Positions 18,324 to 27,775 of a stretch of DNA of 64,000 nucleotides are shown one piece after another. Every line of letters begins with the position of its first letter. Within the stretch, counting starts at the first letter, position 1. Position numbers and translations under genes: made by a program. The DNA lies in assembly GCF_016616885.1 (NCBI RefSeq), contig NZ_CP067102.1:1702501-1766500 (forward strand), given 5' to 3'. Below the pieces are notes generated by a model. That model saw only the letters and a list, made by a program, of their open reading frames with translations. It did not search any database and was not told the origin of the DNA. Source of the DNA: Bradyrhizobium diazoefficiens. GTDB lineage: Bacteria > Pseudomonadota > Alphaproteobacteria > Rhizobiales > Xanthobacteraceae.

Positions 18324-19199
18324 CCAGCCAGCTCCTCTGCATCGCAGCAGTCGTTTGCTCGGATGATCGCGCGACGTTTCGTGACCCACCGCATCGCGGT
18401 TTTCGGAGCCGTGATGGTGCTGCTGCTGTGCGCCTCCGCGTTGTTCGCTCCGTTCCTGTCGCCGTGCGATCCCTTGCAGATCGACACATCGCGACCCTTC
18501 CTTTTGCCGTTCACGTCCTGGACCAATCCTCTTGGCACGGACGATCTCGGACGCGACACGCTAAGTCGACTGCTGTATGGCGGCCAAGTCTCGTTGTCCG
18601 TTGGCATCGTCGCGATGATCACGACCATGGTCACTGGCACGCTGGTTGGCCTGGCCGCCGGCTGTTGCGGCGGTATCATCGACAATCTGCTGATGCGTTT
18701 GGTCGACACCGTATTGTGCTTTCCCCAGGTCTTCCTGCTGCTGGTCGTGGCCGCCTTTGTGCCACCGACGATCCTGTCAATCTCGCTGATCATCGGTTTG
18801 ACCTCATGGATGGAGGTCTCACGCATCGTGCGAGCGCAGGTCTCGACGCTCAAGGAGACAGATTTCGTCATGGCTGCTCGCGGCTTCGGCGCCTCGAATT
18901 GGCGCATCATGCTGGTGGAGCTCTTGCCGAACATAGTGGCACCGGTCGTGGTTGCGGCGACACTCAAGGTCGCAAACGCCGTGTTGATGGAATCCTACAT
19001 CAGTTATCTCGGCTACGGCATCCAGCCGCCGATGGCGAGTTGGGGCAATATGCTCACGAACGCACAAGGCTATTTCGACACTGTGCCGTTCCTAGCGATC
19101 CTTCCCGGCGTCCTGATCACCTTCACCGTCATGGGCTTCAACTTCTTGGGCGACGGCCTCCGGGATGCCTTCGATGTAAGACTTAAGATCGATCCATAA
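18288..19199 (+). CDS. ABC transporter permease, DppC/OppC type
   Basis: A 303-residue partner permease. It has the family's N-terminal cytoplasmic stretch, a first helix (IAVFGAVMVLLLCASALFAP), the conserved NPLGTDDLGRDTLSRLLYGG before the transport domain, and the EAA loop DFVMAARGFGASNWRIMLVE. It ends with FNFLGDGLRDAFDVR, the usual C-terminus. The N-terminus repeats MAMTDI twice because of an exact 18-bp tandem duplication (18288-18323), so translation could start at 18288 or at 18306; the second ATG gives a protein closer to family length. Confidence 0.92.
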   Translation: MAMTDIMAMTDIPASSSASQQSFARMIARRFVTHRIAVFGAVMVLLLCASALFAPFLSPCDPLQIDTSRPFLLPFTSWTNPLGTDDLGRDTLSRLLYGGQVSLSVGIVAMITTMVTGTLVGLAAGCCGGIIDNLLMRLVDTVLCFPQVFLLLVVAAFVPPTILSISLIIGLTSWMEVSRIVRAQVSTLKETDFVMAARGFGASNWRIMLVELLPNIVAPVVVAATLKVANAVLMESYISYLGYGIQPPMASWGNMLTNAQGYFDTVPFLAILPGVLITFTVMGFNFLGDGLRDAFDVRLKIDP

Positions 19200-19218
19200 A
19201 ATCAAATGGGAGAGTAAC

Positions 19219-20850
19219 ATGTCCAAGCAGTTTAGATTGACGCGCCGTTCCGCCATCAAGGCAATCGCCACATCGACACTCGCGATCCCGGCGAGCGGCA
19301 TTTACAGCCCCGCAATTGCGCAGCAGCGCGACCGCGTTATCTTCGGCACGACGCAGGAACCCGTGCAGTTCAACCCTCTCCTCTACGTCAACGCCGGCGT
19401 CGAGAATATCCCGGAATCTTGCATGTTCGATGCGCTCTGGGAGGTTAATGAAAAGGGCGAGTTTGTGCCCAACTTGGCGATCCGTATTCCAACACGTGAG
19501 AACGGCGGCCTCTCCGCCGATGGCCAGATCTGGCGGATCGAGCTGAAGCGCGACGTCAAGTGGGCCGACGGCCAACCATTCACTGCCAAGGACGTGGAAT
19601 TTACCTATCAGACCATTGTCAACCCTAGGGTGGCGGTGCGCTCGCGCAGCGGCATGGACCTCATCAAGAATTTCAAGGTGATGGATCCTTACACGATCGA
19701 GATCGAGCTCGACAGGCCGTACGTGCCCTTCATCTGGGCATGGCAGGACATGCATATCGTGCCGAGTCACCTGCTCGCGGCCGAGGCGGATATCAACACG
19801 TCCAGCTTCAACACGAATCCGGTCGGCACAGGTCCTTACATCCTACGCTCGCGAACGCCCGGTAGTCATATGGTCTATGAGGCCAACCCCAACTACCATC
19901 GCGGGCCTCCACGTATTCGGCAGTTCATCCACAAATTCATACCGGATCTATCCGTCGCCTATGGCCAGGCACGCATTGGCGAGATTGACTATTTCACCCA
20001 AGTTCCGCCTGATCGTTGGGTTGAGGCCGCGAAACTGCCAGACCGGACCTTCTTTACGTTGCCTTACCCGGCGGTCCAATTCATCTACTTCAATTGCGGA
20101 AAGCCGCAGTTCCGCGATCCCAAGGTCAGGAAGGCGCTATATATTGCGCTTGAGATGCAGAAGTCGATCGATGACCTCTACTTCGGCACCAACGAACGCA
20201 CGCTTTCATATCTTCACACCAGCCACTGGGCCTACAATCACGATCTAAAGGAGGAGACTCCCAATCCACAACTCGCCGCCAAGATGTTGGATGAGGCCGG
20301 CTGGAAAGTCGGTGTTGATGGCGTCCGCGAGAAGGAGGGCGTCAAGCTAAAATTCTCGATGTCTACCACCACCGACGTCGCGAGTCGGCGGGCATGTCAG
20401 GCATTGTTCCAGCAGAACTGGAAGGCGATCGGCGTCGAGATGGAGATCAAGAATATGCCCGCATCGGTGGTTTGGGGCGAGTACACCACCAGATCGCAGT
20501 TCGACACTTTACTGGTTGCGTGGGAGCCGCCGGTCGGCATGGATCCCGACTACACGAACCGCGCGTCTTCCAAGATGATCCCGCTGAAGACCGGTAGCGG
20601 CGCGAACTACACCCAGTACGAGAACAAGGAGGTCGACCGGCTACTCGATGAAGGCATCAAGCAGATGGACCGGTCGGAGCGCAAGAAGATCTATGGACGC
20701 ATCCAGCAGATCTTGCTGGAGGAGGTGCCCTTCGCCCCGCAGTGTGGCTTGCGTAACGGGCAAATATTTCACAAGGCCCTGCAGGGCGTCAGGCCGAACC
20801 AGTATGTGACCAGCAAAGCCTGGAATGTCTATGAATGGTCGTGGGGCTGA
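19219..20850 (+). CDS. ABC transporter substrate-binding protein, SBP family 5
   Basis: A 543-residue periplasmic binding protein for peptides or similar compounds. The signal peptide has a twin-arginine-like start ([20 protein letters not shown]) ending near AIAQQ. The mature part shows family-5 landmarks: [15 protein letters not shown], the [19 protein letters not shown] segment, [32 protein letters not shown] and a C-terminal [20 protein letters not shown]. It starts 20 bases after the permease gene behind GGGAGAG. The ligand cannot be deduced; the association with a creatinase-like hydrolase and a purU remnant suggests an N-containing, perhaps N-methylated, compound (inference). Confidence 0.92.
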   Translation: MSKQFRLTRRSAIKAIATSTLAIPASGIYSPAIAQQRDRVIFGTTQEPVQFNPLLYVNAGVENIPESCMFDALWEVNEKGEFVPNLAIRIPTRENGGLSADGQIWRIELKRDVKWADGQPFTAKDVEFTYQTIVNPRVAVRSRSGMDLIKNFKVMDPYTIEIELDRPYVPFIWAWQDMHIVPSHLLAAEADINTSSFNTNPVGTGPYILRSRTPGSHMVYEANPNYHRGPPRIRQFIHKFIPDLSVAYGQARIGEIDYFTQVPPDRWVEAAKLPDRTFFTLPYPAVQFIYFNCGKPQFRDPKVRKALYIALEMQKSIDDLYFGTNERTLSYLHTSHWAYNHDLKEETPNPQLAAKMLDEAGWKVGVDGVREKEGVKLKFSMSTTTDVASRRACQALFQQNWKAIGVEMEIKNMPASVVWGEYTTRSQFDTLLVAWEPPVGMDPDYTNRASSKMIPLKTGSGANYTQYENKEVDRLLDEGIKQMDRSERKKIYGRIQQILLEEVPFAPQCGLRNGQIFHKALQGVRPNQYVTSKAWNVYEWSWG

Positions 20851-20941
20851 GAAGCAGCTAGTGATGATGAAGCCGGGGCAACCTCTAGGTACCTCGGCTC
20901 CCAGACCCGCTGGCCGAAGTTTCGATGATGAGAGCGCCTTC

Positions 20942-21418
20942 ATGCCTAGAGCAGTACCTTCTAACCTGTCCTGCCGAGATCGCCCGGCGATCGTTGTGTC
21001 GATGTCGTGCCGTCTGTTCGAGAATAGTGGCAACATCCTGAACGCCAATCAATTCGACGATGTCGAGACTGACAGCTTCTTCATGCCCGTCGTCTTCAAT
21101 TTTCCGCAAAGCGGCTCGCTCACGGCAATCCGTAAAAAATTCTCCGTGATCGCCGACCAGTTCGGCCTGAGCTGGCACCAAGCGCATACGCGTGGTGTGA
21201 AGCTGATCGGCGCCACTGCCGATTACGTCACGGCCGATCTTGATGAGGGTCAGATCATCGAAAAGGACGTCGAGCGCATCTCGCACCGTAACGCTCCAGA
21301 CGACCTCGTCCGCAAGGGCAGGGACACCGAGCGGCATGTCCTGGCGCGCGCCGTAGCGTGGCACCTCGACGGGCGCGTCCTCATCAATGGCGCCAAGACC
21401 GTCGTCTCCCGGGATTAA
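20942..21418 (+). pseudogene. purU: Formyltetrahydrofolate deformylase, internal in-frame deletion
   Basis: PurU releases formate from 10-formyl-THF. The N-terminal ACT domain ([41 protein letters not shown]) runs directly into the C-terminal end ([56 protein letters not shown]). About 100-110 residues, including the central formyltransferase-fold core and part of the active site, are missing, and the join is in frame. The product would be 158 residues instead of about 285 and is not expected to be active. It sits between binding-protein and ATPase genes of the transporter. PurU is often encoded near demethylation pathways, which feed one-carbon units to THF. Confidence 0.85.
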
Positions 21419-21423
21419 CCGCA

Positions 21424-23280
21424 ATGGCCGATCCAATCCTGTCAGTTTCGGGACTGACCACCGCGTTCCGAGTCGACGGGAAGTGGCGGCCCGTTGTGCG
21501 CGGAATCTCGTTCGATGTCGGTCCCCGCGAAACGGTCGCGGTGGTGGGCGAATCCGGTTCGGGCAAGAGCGTGACCGCCTTGTCGATCATGCGTCTGACA
21601 CCTGCAGGGTCGAGCCGAATGGAGGGCTCGGTCAAGCTCGCCGGCAAGGAGCTCCTAAACCTGCCGGAATCGCAGATGCGGCACATCCGCGGCAACGAGA
21701 TCGCGATGATCTTCCAGGAGCCGATGACGTCGCTCAATCCAGTGTTGACGATCGGTTTCCAGATTGCCGAGGCTCTGATGCTGCATCGCGGCCTGTCGCG
21801 TTCGCAGGCCGAAGCGGAGACGGTTCGTTTAATGGAAAAGGTGCGCATCCCCGCGGCGAAGTCCCGTATCAACGAATACCCACACCGCTTCTCGGGCGGT
21901 ATGCGCCAGCGGGTGATGATTGCGATGGCCTTGGCATGCAAGCCGAAGCTGCTCATCGCCGACGAGCCGACCACCGCGCTCGACGTGACGATCCAGGCGC
22001 AGATCCTGGAGCTTATAAAGGAGTTGCGGGAGGAGGAGGGCATGTCCGTCCTCTTCATCACCCATGACATGGGCGTGGTCGCAGAGATCGCTGAGCGCAC
22101 CGTCGTGATGTATGACGGCCAGGCGGTCGAAGCTGGGCCAACCGAGACGGTCTTCGGCGGCGCGAAGCATCCTTATACGCGAGCGCTGCTCGCGGCGATT
22201 CCGCGACTCGGCTCCATGACCGGCAGACGGCGGCCTATGCGCTTCCCCATAGTAGACCGCTCGACCGGCCTGTCCGACGTACCGGTCGAGACAGCAGATA
22301 CTGTCGCGCAAGCCGAGCGGCCCGCGCTTGAGGTCTCCGGGCTCACGACCCGCTTCGAACTCCGCTCAGGATTGTTCGGCAAAGTTGCCGGCTGCGTGCA
22401 TGCCGTCGAGAATGTCTCGTTCAGTGTAAAGGCTGGTGAAACGTTGGCGCTGGTCGGCGAATCCGGCTGCGGCAAGTCTACGACGGGGCGCTCTGTGCTG
22501 CGATTGACGGAGCCGCTGTCGGGCTCGGTGCTGCTGGACGGAGTCGAAGTGCTCGGTCTTTCTGCCGCGAAATTGCGACAGCAGCGACGGCACATGCAGA
22601 TGATCTTCCAGGATCCGTTCGCCTCTCTCAATCCGCGTATGAACGCCGGTACCGCCATCGCCCAGCCGCTGCTGATCAATGGGCTGGCAACGAAGGCACA
22701 GGCTCGCGAGCGGGCCGGCGAATTGCTGCGCCGGGTCGGGCTACAGCCAGACATGGCGAGCCGATTCCCGCACGAATTCTCGGGCGGTCAGCGGCAGCGC
22801 GTCTGCATCGCGCGCTCGCTCGCGCTTGAGCCGAAGTTGATCGTAGCGGACGAATCGGTCTCCGCGCTGGATGTCTCGGTCAAGGCGCAGGTCGTCAACC
22901 TGATGCTGGAACTGCAAGAGAGGATGAAGCTGGCTTATCTCTTCATCTCGCACGACATGGCGGTCGTGGAGAGGGTCAGCCACCGCGTTGCGGTCATGTA
23001 TCTTGGCGAGATTGTCGAAATCGGGTCGCGCGAGGCGATCTTCCAGAATCCGCAGCATCCGTATACCAAGCGCCTGCTCGCGGCGGTTCCGATCGCCGAT
23101 CCGGCGCGACGGCTTCAGAAGCGCGCGGTATCCAACGACGAGATCAAGAGCCCTCTACGGTCGTCCGACTACGTGCCTCCCGTGCGTCGGTACCGTGAGA
23201 TATCGCCCGGCCATGCCGTGATGATTTGGGGCGATGAGTGGGAGGCAGCGCGAGCGATTGGCAAGGTGGACTACGCTTAA
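21424..23280 (+). CDS. ABC transporter double ATPase (DppD-DppF fusion type)
   Basis: A 618-residue protein with two complete nucleotide-binding domains in one chain, as in GsiA-type peptide importers. First domain: Walker A GESGSGKS, signature FSGGMRQR, Walker B LLIADEPTT, then the oligopeptide-specific C-terminal HPYTRALLAAIP. Second domain: GESGCGKS, FSGGQRQR, LIVADESVS, HPYTKRLLAAVP. It powers the permease pair encoded upstream. ATG 21424 lies 5 bases after the purU remnant stop; upstream in-frame codons overlap that gene and lack homology. The Walker B of the second domain has ES instead of EP after the catalytic Glu, a tolerated variant. Confidence 0.93.
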   Translation: MADPILSVSGLTTAFRVDGKWRPVVRGISFDVGPRETVAVVGESGSGKSVTALSIMRLTPAGSSRMEGSVKLAGKELLNLPESQMRHIRGNEIAMIFQEPMTSLNPVLTIGFQIAEALMLHRGLSRSQAEAETVRLMEKVRIPAAKSRINEYPHRFSGGMRQRVMIAMALACKPKLLIADEPTTALDVTIQAQILELIKELREEEGMSVLFITHDMGVVAEIAERTVVMYDGQAVEAGPTETVFGGAKHPYTRALLAAIPRLGSMTGRRRPMRFPIVDRSTGLSDVPVETADTVAQAERPALEVSGLTTRFELRSGLFGKVAGCVHAVENVSFSVKAGETLALVGESGCGKSTTGRSVLRLTEPLSGSVLLDGVEVLGLSAAKLRQQRRHMQMIFQDPFASLNPRMNAGTAIAQPLLINGLATKAQARERAGELLRRVGLQPDMASRFPHEFSGGQRQRVCIARSLALEPKLIVADESVSALDVSVKAQVVNLMLELQERMKLAYLFISHDMAVVERVSHRVAVMYLGEIVEIGSREAIFQNPQHPYTKRLLAAVPIADPARRLQKRAVSNDEIKSPLRSSDYVPPVRRYREISPGHAVMIWGDEWEAARAIGKVDYA

Positions 23281-23299
23281 CATAGTTTCGATCGAAACA

Positions 23300-23524
23300 G
23301 CCGACGCTGTATACGCGAACCGGCGAAGGGGTACTCCAGATGCAGCCGATCGAGACGCTGCATGATAGCGAGGTCGTCGAGCGACACCGACGCGGCAGAT
23401 AGTACACGCTGCCACGACTGATCTTCAAAACTTCCGCCTGTCTGGTGATCGACAGATCGTGCTCACGGTCGATCATCGTTTTGCGCTCAGCAATCCCGCC
23501 TTGGTGAGCGCACCTTCTAAAAAA
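23300..23524 (-). pseudogene. IS3-family orfB 5' fragment
   Basis: It reads FLEGALTKAGLLSAKRKTMI then DREHDLSITRQAEVLKISRG, followed after a frameshift by DRLHLEYPFAGSR, then ends. The catalytic DDE region is gone. The upstream orfA half is at 25850-25572. Confidence 0.8.
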
Positions 23525-23705
23525 CTGACCCCAGCGCTGCTCGCTCCCTGTGGGATAGAAACGCATGCCGCTAGACTGTGGGCCGGAAGGGAGCGGCCGA
23601 TATGATTTTGGTGGCATGTAACCCTGTTCAAAAGAGCTGTTGCGCACTTGAGAGTGGTGACGTGCGCAGCCCAGCCCTTCCGCTTTGGTAGCAGGAGGAT
23701 TGGAG
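23525..23705 (+). ncRNA. Candidate bridge-RNA region of IS110 copy 2
   Basis: The shorter relative of the leader at 7096-7322. The hairpin GGCCGGAAGGGAGCGGCCG, the tract GATTTTGGTGGCATGT and GTTGCGCACTTGAGA are kept, while two blocks present in copy 1 are deleted. Retention of the hairpin despite a decayed transposase is consistent with a structural RNA but may only reflect recent common origin. Confidence 0.35.
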
Positions 23706-24620
23706 ATGAGCCGCAATGGATCGAAGTCCAAGGTCGACCGCACGATGCCCATGGTGCACCCGAACGCGGCTGCCATCGACATTGGGACGACCATGCACAT
23801 GGCTGCCGTGAGGGCACATCGCACACCTGAGCCCGTACGCAGCTTCGGTACCTTCACTTCTGATCTGCATCGACTGGTCGACTGGTTTGCGGAATGCGGG
23901 GTCGAGACGGTCGTCATGGAATCGACCAGCGTCTACTGGAAACCGATTTTCGAGCTTCTCGATGCGCGCGGGTTTGCGGTGTTCCTTGTCAAAGCACGCG
24001 ATGCCAAGCACGTGCCGGGGCGCAAGACCGATGTCAGCGACGCGCAGTGGCTGCAGCGGCTCCATTCGTTTCGGGTTACTGCGGGCCAGCTTTTGGCCCA
24101 AAGGGCAGATTGCCGAACTGCGAGCCTATGTGCGTCAGCGCGAGCGTCTGCTGGAGTACTCGGCCTCGCACATCCAGCATATGCAGAAGGCGCTGACCGA
24201 GATGAATCTTCAGCTCCACCACGTCGTCGCCGATATCACCGGAGTGGCTGGTCTGGTTCGCGCGATCCTTGCCGACGTGCGCGACCCTGAGACGCTGGCG
24301 GGCTTCCGCCATTACAGTTGCCATTCCAGTCCTGAGACCATCGCGAAGGCGCTTACCGGGAGCTCCCGCGCCGCGCATTTTTTTGCGCTCGAGCAGGCAC
24401 TCGCCCTCTACGACGCTTACCAGGAGAAGGCATCTGCCTGCGACGATTGGATCGAAGCGGTGTCTTCGCTGGGACTGGCGCCGAGATCCGGCGGCAAAAT
24501 GATCTCGTCACGAACGCGCCGGTTCGGCGGGCGGGCCACGGCACTTCTTCGTCTTGCTGCGGTCACAGTCGGACGCACCGATACGGCACTCGGTGCCTTT
24601 TACAGGCGACTCTCGTCCCG
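23706..24620 (+). pseudogene. IS110-family transposase, frameshifted and truncated (copy 2)
   Basis: The N-terminal DEDD domain is present (AAIDIGTTMHMAAV, VMESTSVYW, GRKTDVSDAQW), then a one-base shift near 24070. The second frame carries YVRQRERLLEYSASHIQHMQ, the segment lost in copy 1, and reaches IEAV. A deletion then joins [20 protein letters not shown] of the C-terminal domain. The reading ends at the junction with intron sequence around 24620. Confidence 0.82.
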
Positions 24621-25488
24621 CACCGGTGCTGTTGCGGATGGTGGCGCACAGGATTGCCGATCCTCGCATTCTGCGGCTCATCGGGCTGTGGATGCGAGCC
24701 GGCGTTCTCGAGAGCGGCGAGTTGCAAGAGACGGACAGAGGCACTCCGCAAGGGGCAGGCATTAGCCCGCTCCTTGCCAACATCTTCCTGCACTACATCC
24801 TCGATCTCTGGGCCCACCAATGGCGCCGTCGTCATGCAGGCGGTCACGTTGTGATCGTGCGCTATGCCGACGACTTCGTCATGGGCTTCGAGAGCAACGC
24901 CGATGCGCAGGAAATGCTCTTGGCCCTCAAGGCGCGGCTGGCCAACTTCGGTCTGACGCTCCACAGGACAAGGCGCGGCTGATCGAGTTTGGCCGGTTCG
25001 CGGCCCTCTCGCGTCAGCGGCGCGGCGAGCGGCGGCCAGAGACCTTCGCCTTCCTCGGCTTCATCCACTACTGCGGGCGGACCCGAGATGGCCGGTTCAT
25101 CGTGAAGCACAAGACTGAAGGGAAACGCCTGACGCGCAAGCTGACGGCGCTGCGCCAGGACGCATGGCGGCTCATGCACGAGTCACTGGCCACTCAGCAC
25201 AAGTGGTTCGCCGCTGTTCTGCGTGGACACTACGGCTACTACGGCAGGCCGCACAACTACCCTGCGCTCGACGGCTTCTACCGGAACCTGCGTCGGACGT
25301 GGCTGCGCTGTCTGAGACGGCGTAGTCAGAAAAGTCGGCGCATGGGCTGGTCGGAGTTCGAGACCCTGACGGCTCGCTTCCGTCTGCCCGTTCCACGCAT
25401 CACTCGCACTTGGGCGCAGGCGCGGATACGACGCGGGTTACTCTCGGGAAGAGCCGGGTGCGGGAAATCCGCCCGCCCGGATCTGTGA
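24620..25488 (+). pseudogene. ltrA: Group II intron reverse transcriptase/maturase, 5'-truncated and frameshifted
   Basis: From about 24620 the frame reads [20 protein letters not shown], then [20 protein letters not shown] and [13 protein letters not shown], the YADD active-site motif of reverse transcriptases. A short shift near 24970 is followed by the thumb/maturase domain (ETFAFLGFIHYCGRTRDGRF; WFAAVLRGHYGYYGRPHNYP). The N-terminal fingers are missing, so the protein cannot be active. An intron domain V-like hairpin follows the gene, confirming group II intron origin. Confidence 0.85.
25450..25486 (+). ncRNA. Group II intron domain V-like hairpin
   Basis: AGAGCCGGGTGCGG, loop GAAA, then TCCGCCCGCCCGGATCTGT folds into the 34-nt type domain V hairpin with the catalytic AGC-type base and GAAA tetraloop. 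It lies at the end of the maturase remnant, where domain V belongs. Domain VI and the exact 3' splice site, somewhere in 25487-25530, are not resolved. Confidence 0.7.
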
Positions 25489-25571
25489 GGGCGAAAGCCG
25501 AATGGCTGAGCTACTCGACCACGATCGTGGAGCCCCGCAGGCAGGTGCTGGTGCTGCCGCCGTTTCTTAGG

Positions 25572-25850
25572 AATCGTTCTCCAGCGTCAGTTCTCCGATT
25601 TTGGCGTGCAGCGACTTCACGTCAATGGCGGGTAGCGCCGCCGCTGCGCTGCTCCCCGGACCAAACACATCGACGGCCCCGCCTTCAGGCTGCGCTTTCC
25701 ACGAGGTGATCTGATTGGGATGAACGTCGAACTGCTCAGCCAATTGAGTCAGTGTCCGGTCCCCCTTCAGCGCGGCAAGCGCCACTTTCGGCCTTGAAAG
25801 CCGGTGTGTGGTTTCGGCGTGTCGTCTCGTCATCGTCTCTCCTGATTCGC
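25572..25850 (-). pseudogene. IS3-family orfA, interrupted copy
   Basis: It encodes HRLSRPKVALAALKGDRTLT, QLAEQFDVHPNQITSWK and AKIGELTLEND, then breaks at the IS110 right end exactly as the copy at 8655 does. The start region may be frameshifted near 25800. Confidence 0.8.
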
Positions 25851-25920
25851 GGGTCAATCTTGCCCGCCGTCAGGCAGAAACTCCACTTATCGCACTGTGC
25901 AAATTTCCGGAGCCGGCCCT

Positions 25921-26115
25921 ATAGCTCGACTTAAAATCGGCAGACAATAGCTTTTTTTGCATAATTTCCCTACTCCCAACGCGACTTTCGCAGCTTTCGA
26001 GCTCTTCAGACGCTCTATGCTTTACGCATCGGAACAGCGGTTTCTATAGTCGCGTTCGACAGAGCTCGACGCCGACGCACACACTGAATACCAAGCTTCC
26101 AGAGGAGGACTTCAT
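25921..26115. promoter_or_regulatory. Upstream region of the P450 operon
   Basis: Nearly 200 bases with no gene. It must hold the P450 promoter if the three genes are expressed. AGAGGAGGA at 26101-26109 is the ribosome binding site for the ATG at 26116. No operator is obvious. Confidence 0.45.
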
Positions 26116-27342
26116 ATGAGCGCTGGTCCTATTTCGCCGCTTTCCACGGAGTGGTCTATGCGGTCACTCGCCGACAAGGTCCCTTTTCCGAGTTACGACG
26201 TATTGCGGAAAAGGGGCCCGGTCGTTTGGGATCCAGGCATGAACTGCTGGCTCGTGTTGAGTTACGACCTCTGCAGGGTGATTGAGGCCGACGAGACTAC
26301 ATATCGGCTTCCGACCCTTGACGAAGGTCCTTTGGAAGCGGAGCTCAAGGGTGACATGAAAAGAACGGCTGTTACGTACCTGGTCGGTACGGAGCACGCT
26401 CGTATGCGCCGGCTCTATCTGAGGCTCCTCAACCAGCAGGCTATGCCGCAATATCGGGAAGATCATGTCCGCCCCATTATCAACGACGCTATCGATCGCT
26501 TTCTTGACAGAGGCAGCGCTGAGCTAATCACTCAATTTTCTGATCTGGTACCTGCGCGAATCATGGCCTCGCTTTTTGGGCTTCCTTGGAAGAATGACGC
26601 ACTGATCGCGAATGTCTCCCAGTGGCATAAAGATCTGCTCGCTTGGATGTACGACAGGAACAACGAGGAGCTGACCCAGAAGGCAAAATGCGTATCCTAT
26701 GAACTAAACAAACTGTTCTTGCCCCTTGTCCTTGAGCGAAGGGAGAAACGCGGGAATGATTTCATCAGCCAAATCTGGTCTCGAGCCCCGGAAGATTGGG
26801 GTGAAGTTGATGCGGATGACGTGATGGGGATTGTGAGGGATATTGAGCTTGGCGCGGGGATAACCACTACAAACGCCATCGCTAACGCGATTTATCTATT
26901 CTTATCTGACTCTGCTGTACGTGAAGCAGTCACAAAGGATCAGGAATACGCCCTTAATGCGCTTGTCGAAGAGTCGTTGCGGCTCTTGGGAGCGCTCCAA
27001 TGGCGGTTCAGAAAAGCCAATCGGGACGTGTCGCTCGCAGGTGCGACCGTCAAGAAGGATGACCCGATTTGCCTTTTACACGCAGCTGCAAATCGAGACC
27101 CCGAACATTATGCTTGCCCGCACTTGGTTGATTTGAATAGAAAGCCGCCCACTGATCACATGGCGTTCAGCTCCGGTCCCCGAATTTGCCCGGGTATGCA
27201 CCTCGCCAGACTTCAAATGCGAGAATGCCTGAAGGTGCTTATCAATCGTCTTCCAGATTTGCGCCTTGATCCGGAGAAGGAGGCCCCGCGGCTCCGTGGT
27301 TTTTCTCACCGGTCGTATGGTCCTTTGCATGTACTCTTTTAG
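26116..27342 (+). CDS. Cytochrome P450
   Basis: A 408-residue soluble bacterial P450 (CYP101-like class I), a haem monooxygenase using electrons from a ferredoxin. Motifs: I-helix ELGAGITTTN (oxygen-activating AGxxT region) near residue 247, K-helix EESLRL, and the haem loop FSSGPRICPGMHLAR with the Cys ligand at about 355. The start is behind a strong AGGAGGA. It is followed at 12 bases by the ferredoxin and then the reductase, so the whole electron chain is encoded together. The substrate is unknown. Upstream and downstream neighbours are debris, so the operon may have been imported as a unit. Confidence 0.95.
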   Translation: MSAGPISPLSTEWSMRSLADKVPFPSYDVLRKRGPVVWDPGMNCWLVLSYDLCRVIEADETTYRLPTLDEGPLEAELKGDMKRTAVTYLVGTEHARMRRLYLRLLNQQAMPQYREDHVRPIINDAIDRFLDRGSAELITQFSDLVPARIMASLFGLPWKNDALIANVSQWHKDLLAWMYDRNNEELTQKAKCVSYELNKLFLPLVLERREKRGNDFISQIWSRAPEDWGEVDADDVMGIVRDIELGAGITTTNAIANAIYLFLSDSAVREAVTKDQEYALNALVEESLRLLGALQWRFRKANRDVSLAGATVKKDDPICLLHAAANRDPEHYACPHLVDLNRKPPTDHMAFSSGPRICPGMHLARLQMRECLKVLINRLPDLRLDPEKEAPRLRGFSHRSYGPLHVLF

Positions 27343-27354
27343 GAACGTTCTACA

Positions 27355-27675
27355 ATGAAGGTGCTAGTGTCCGACCAAAGAGGGAAGTTGGTCAAACTCA
27401 ACGATGTCGTTGCAAAAACGCTTATGCAGGCGATGCGGGATGCAGGATTGAATCTAACTGCGCAATGTGGGGGGTGTGCGTCCTGCGGAACCTGTCATGT
27501 GTATGTCGACGATACTTGGCGAGCGAAACTCAAGCCTATTGGTGAAATCGAAGATGCAATGCTGGACGTAGTCGAGGAGCGAAAAGAGAGCTCTCGACTG
27601 TCCTGCCAGATTGAGTTGACGGAGGATTTGGATGGCCTGACCGTAACACTCGCGCCTGGTGCTGCTTTTGCTTAA
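27355..27675 (+). CDS. 2Fe-2S ferredoxin, putidaredoxin type
   Basis: A 106-residue adrenodoxin/putidaredoxin-family ferredoxin. The cluster Cys pattern CGGCASCGTC (Cx5Cx2C, plus an extra Cys) near residue 38 and the distal Cys in SRLSCQIELTE are present. It carries electrons from the FAD reductase encoded next to the P450 encoded before it. The length is normal. Confidence 0.95.
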   Translation: MKVLVSDQRGKLVKLNDVVAKTLMQAMRDAGLNLTAQCGGCASCGTCHVYVDDTWRAKLKPIGEIEDAMLDVVEERKESSRLSCQIELTEDLDGLTVTLAPGAAFA

Positions 27676-27775
27676 GCGCCGAACGTCGATCACGTGTCTT
27701 CGGGCGCGAGCTGAGACGCGGTTCGATGTCATTAGTGGATCCTCAATTTTCGCATCATTGTAAATTTTGGTATCC

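Larger units (their letters stand above)
23525..25571 (+). mobile_element. IS110-family element inside IS3 (copy 2), disrupted
   Basis: The left end joins TTCTAAAAAA of the IS3 target at 23525 and the right end reads CCGCCGTTTCTTAGG before AATCGTT at 25572, the same joints as copy 1 (right-end sequence shared). About 870 bases of group II intron sequence replace the transposase C-terminus. Confidence 0.75.
23281..25920 (-). mobile_element. IS3-family remnant with nested IS110 and group II intron pieces
   Basis: A minus-strand IS3 element like that at 6279, here truncated in orfB immediately after the ABC ATPase stop codon. Its right end is near 25920 (reverse complement AGGGCCGGCTCCGGAAATTT). 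It is interrupted at the same position as the first copy by an IS110-family element (23525-25571), whose own 3' half has been replaced by a 5'-truncated group II intron reverse-transcriptase gene. This gives a three-level nest, all of it decayed. Confidence 0.8.

Noticed and set aside
18092..18967. 291-residue open frame opposite the two permeases
   Set aside because: Spans the end of one permease gene and most of the next in antisense; no start signal or motif.
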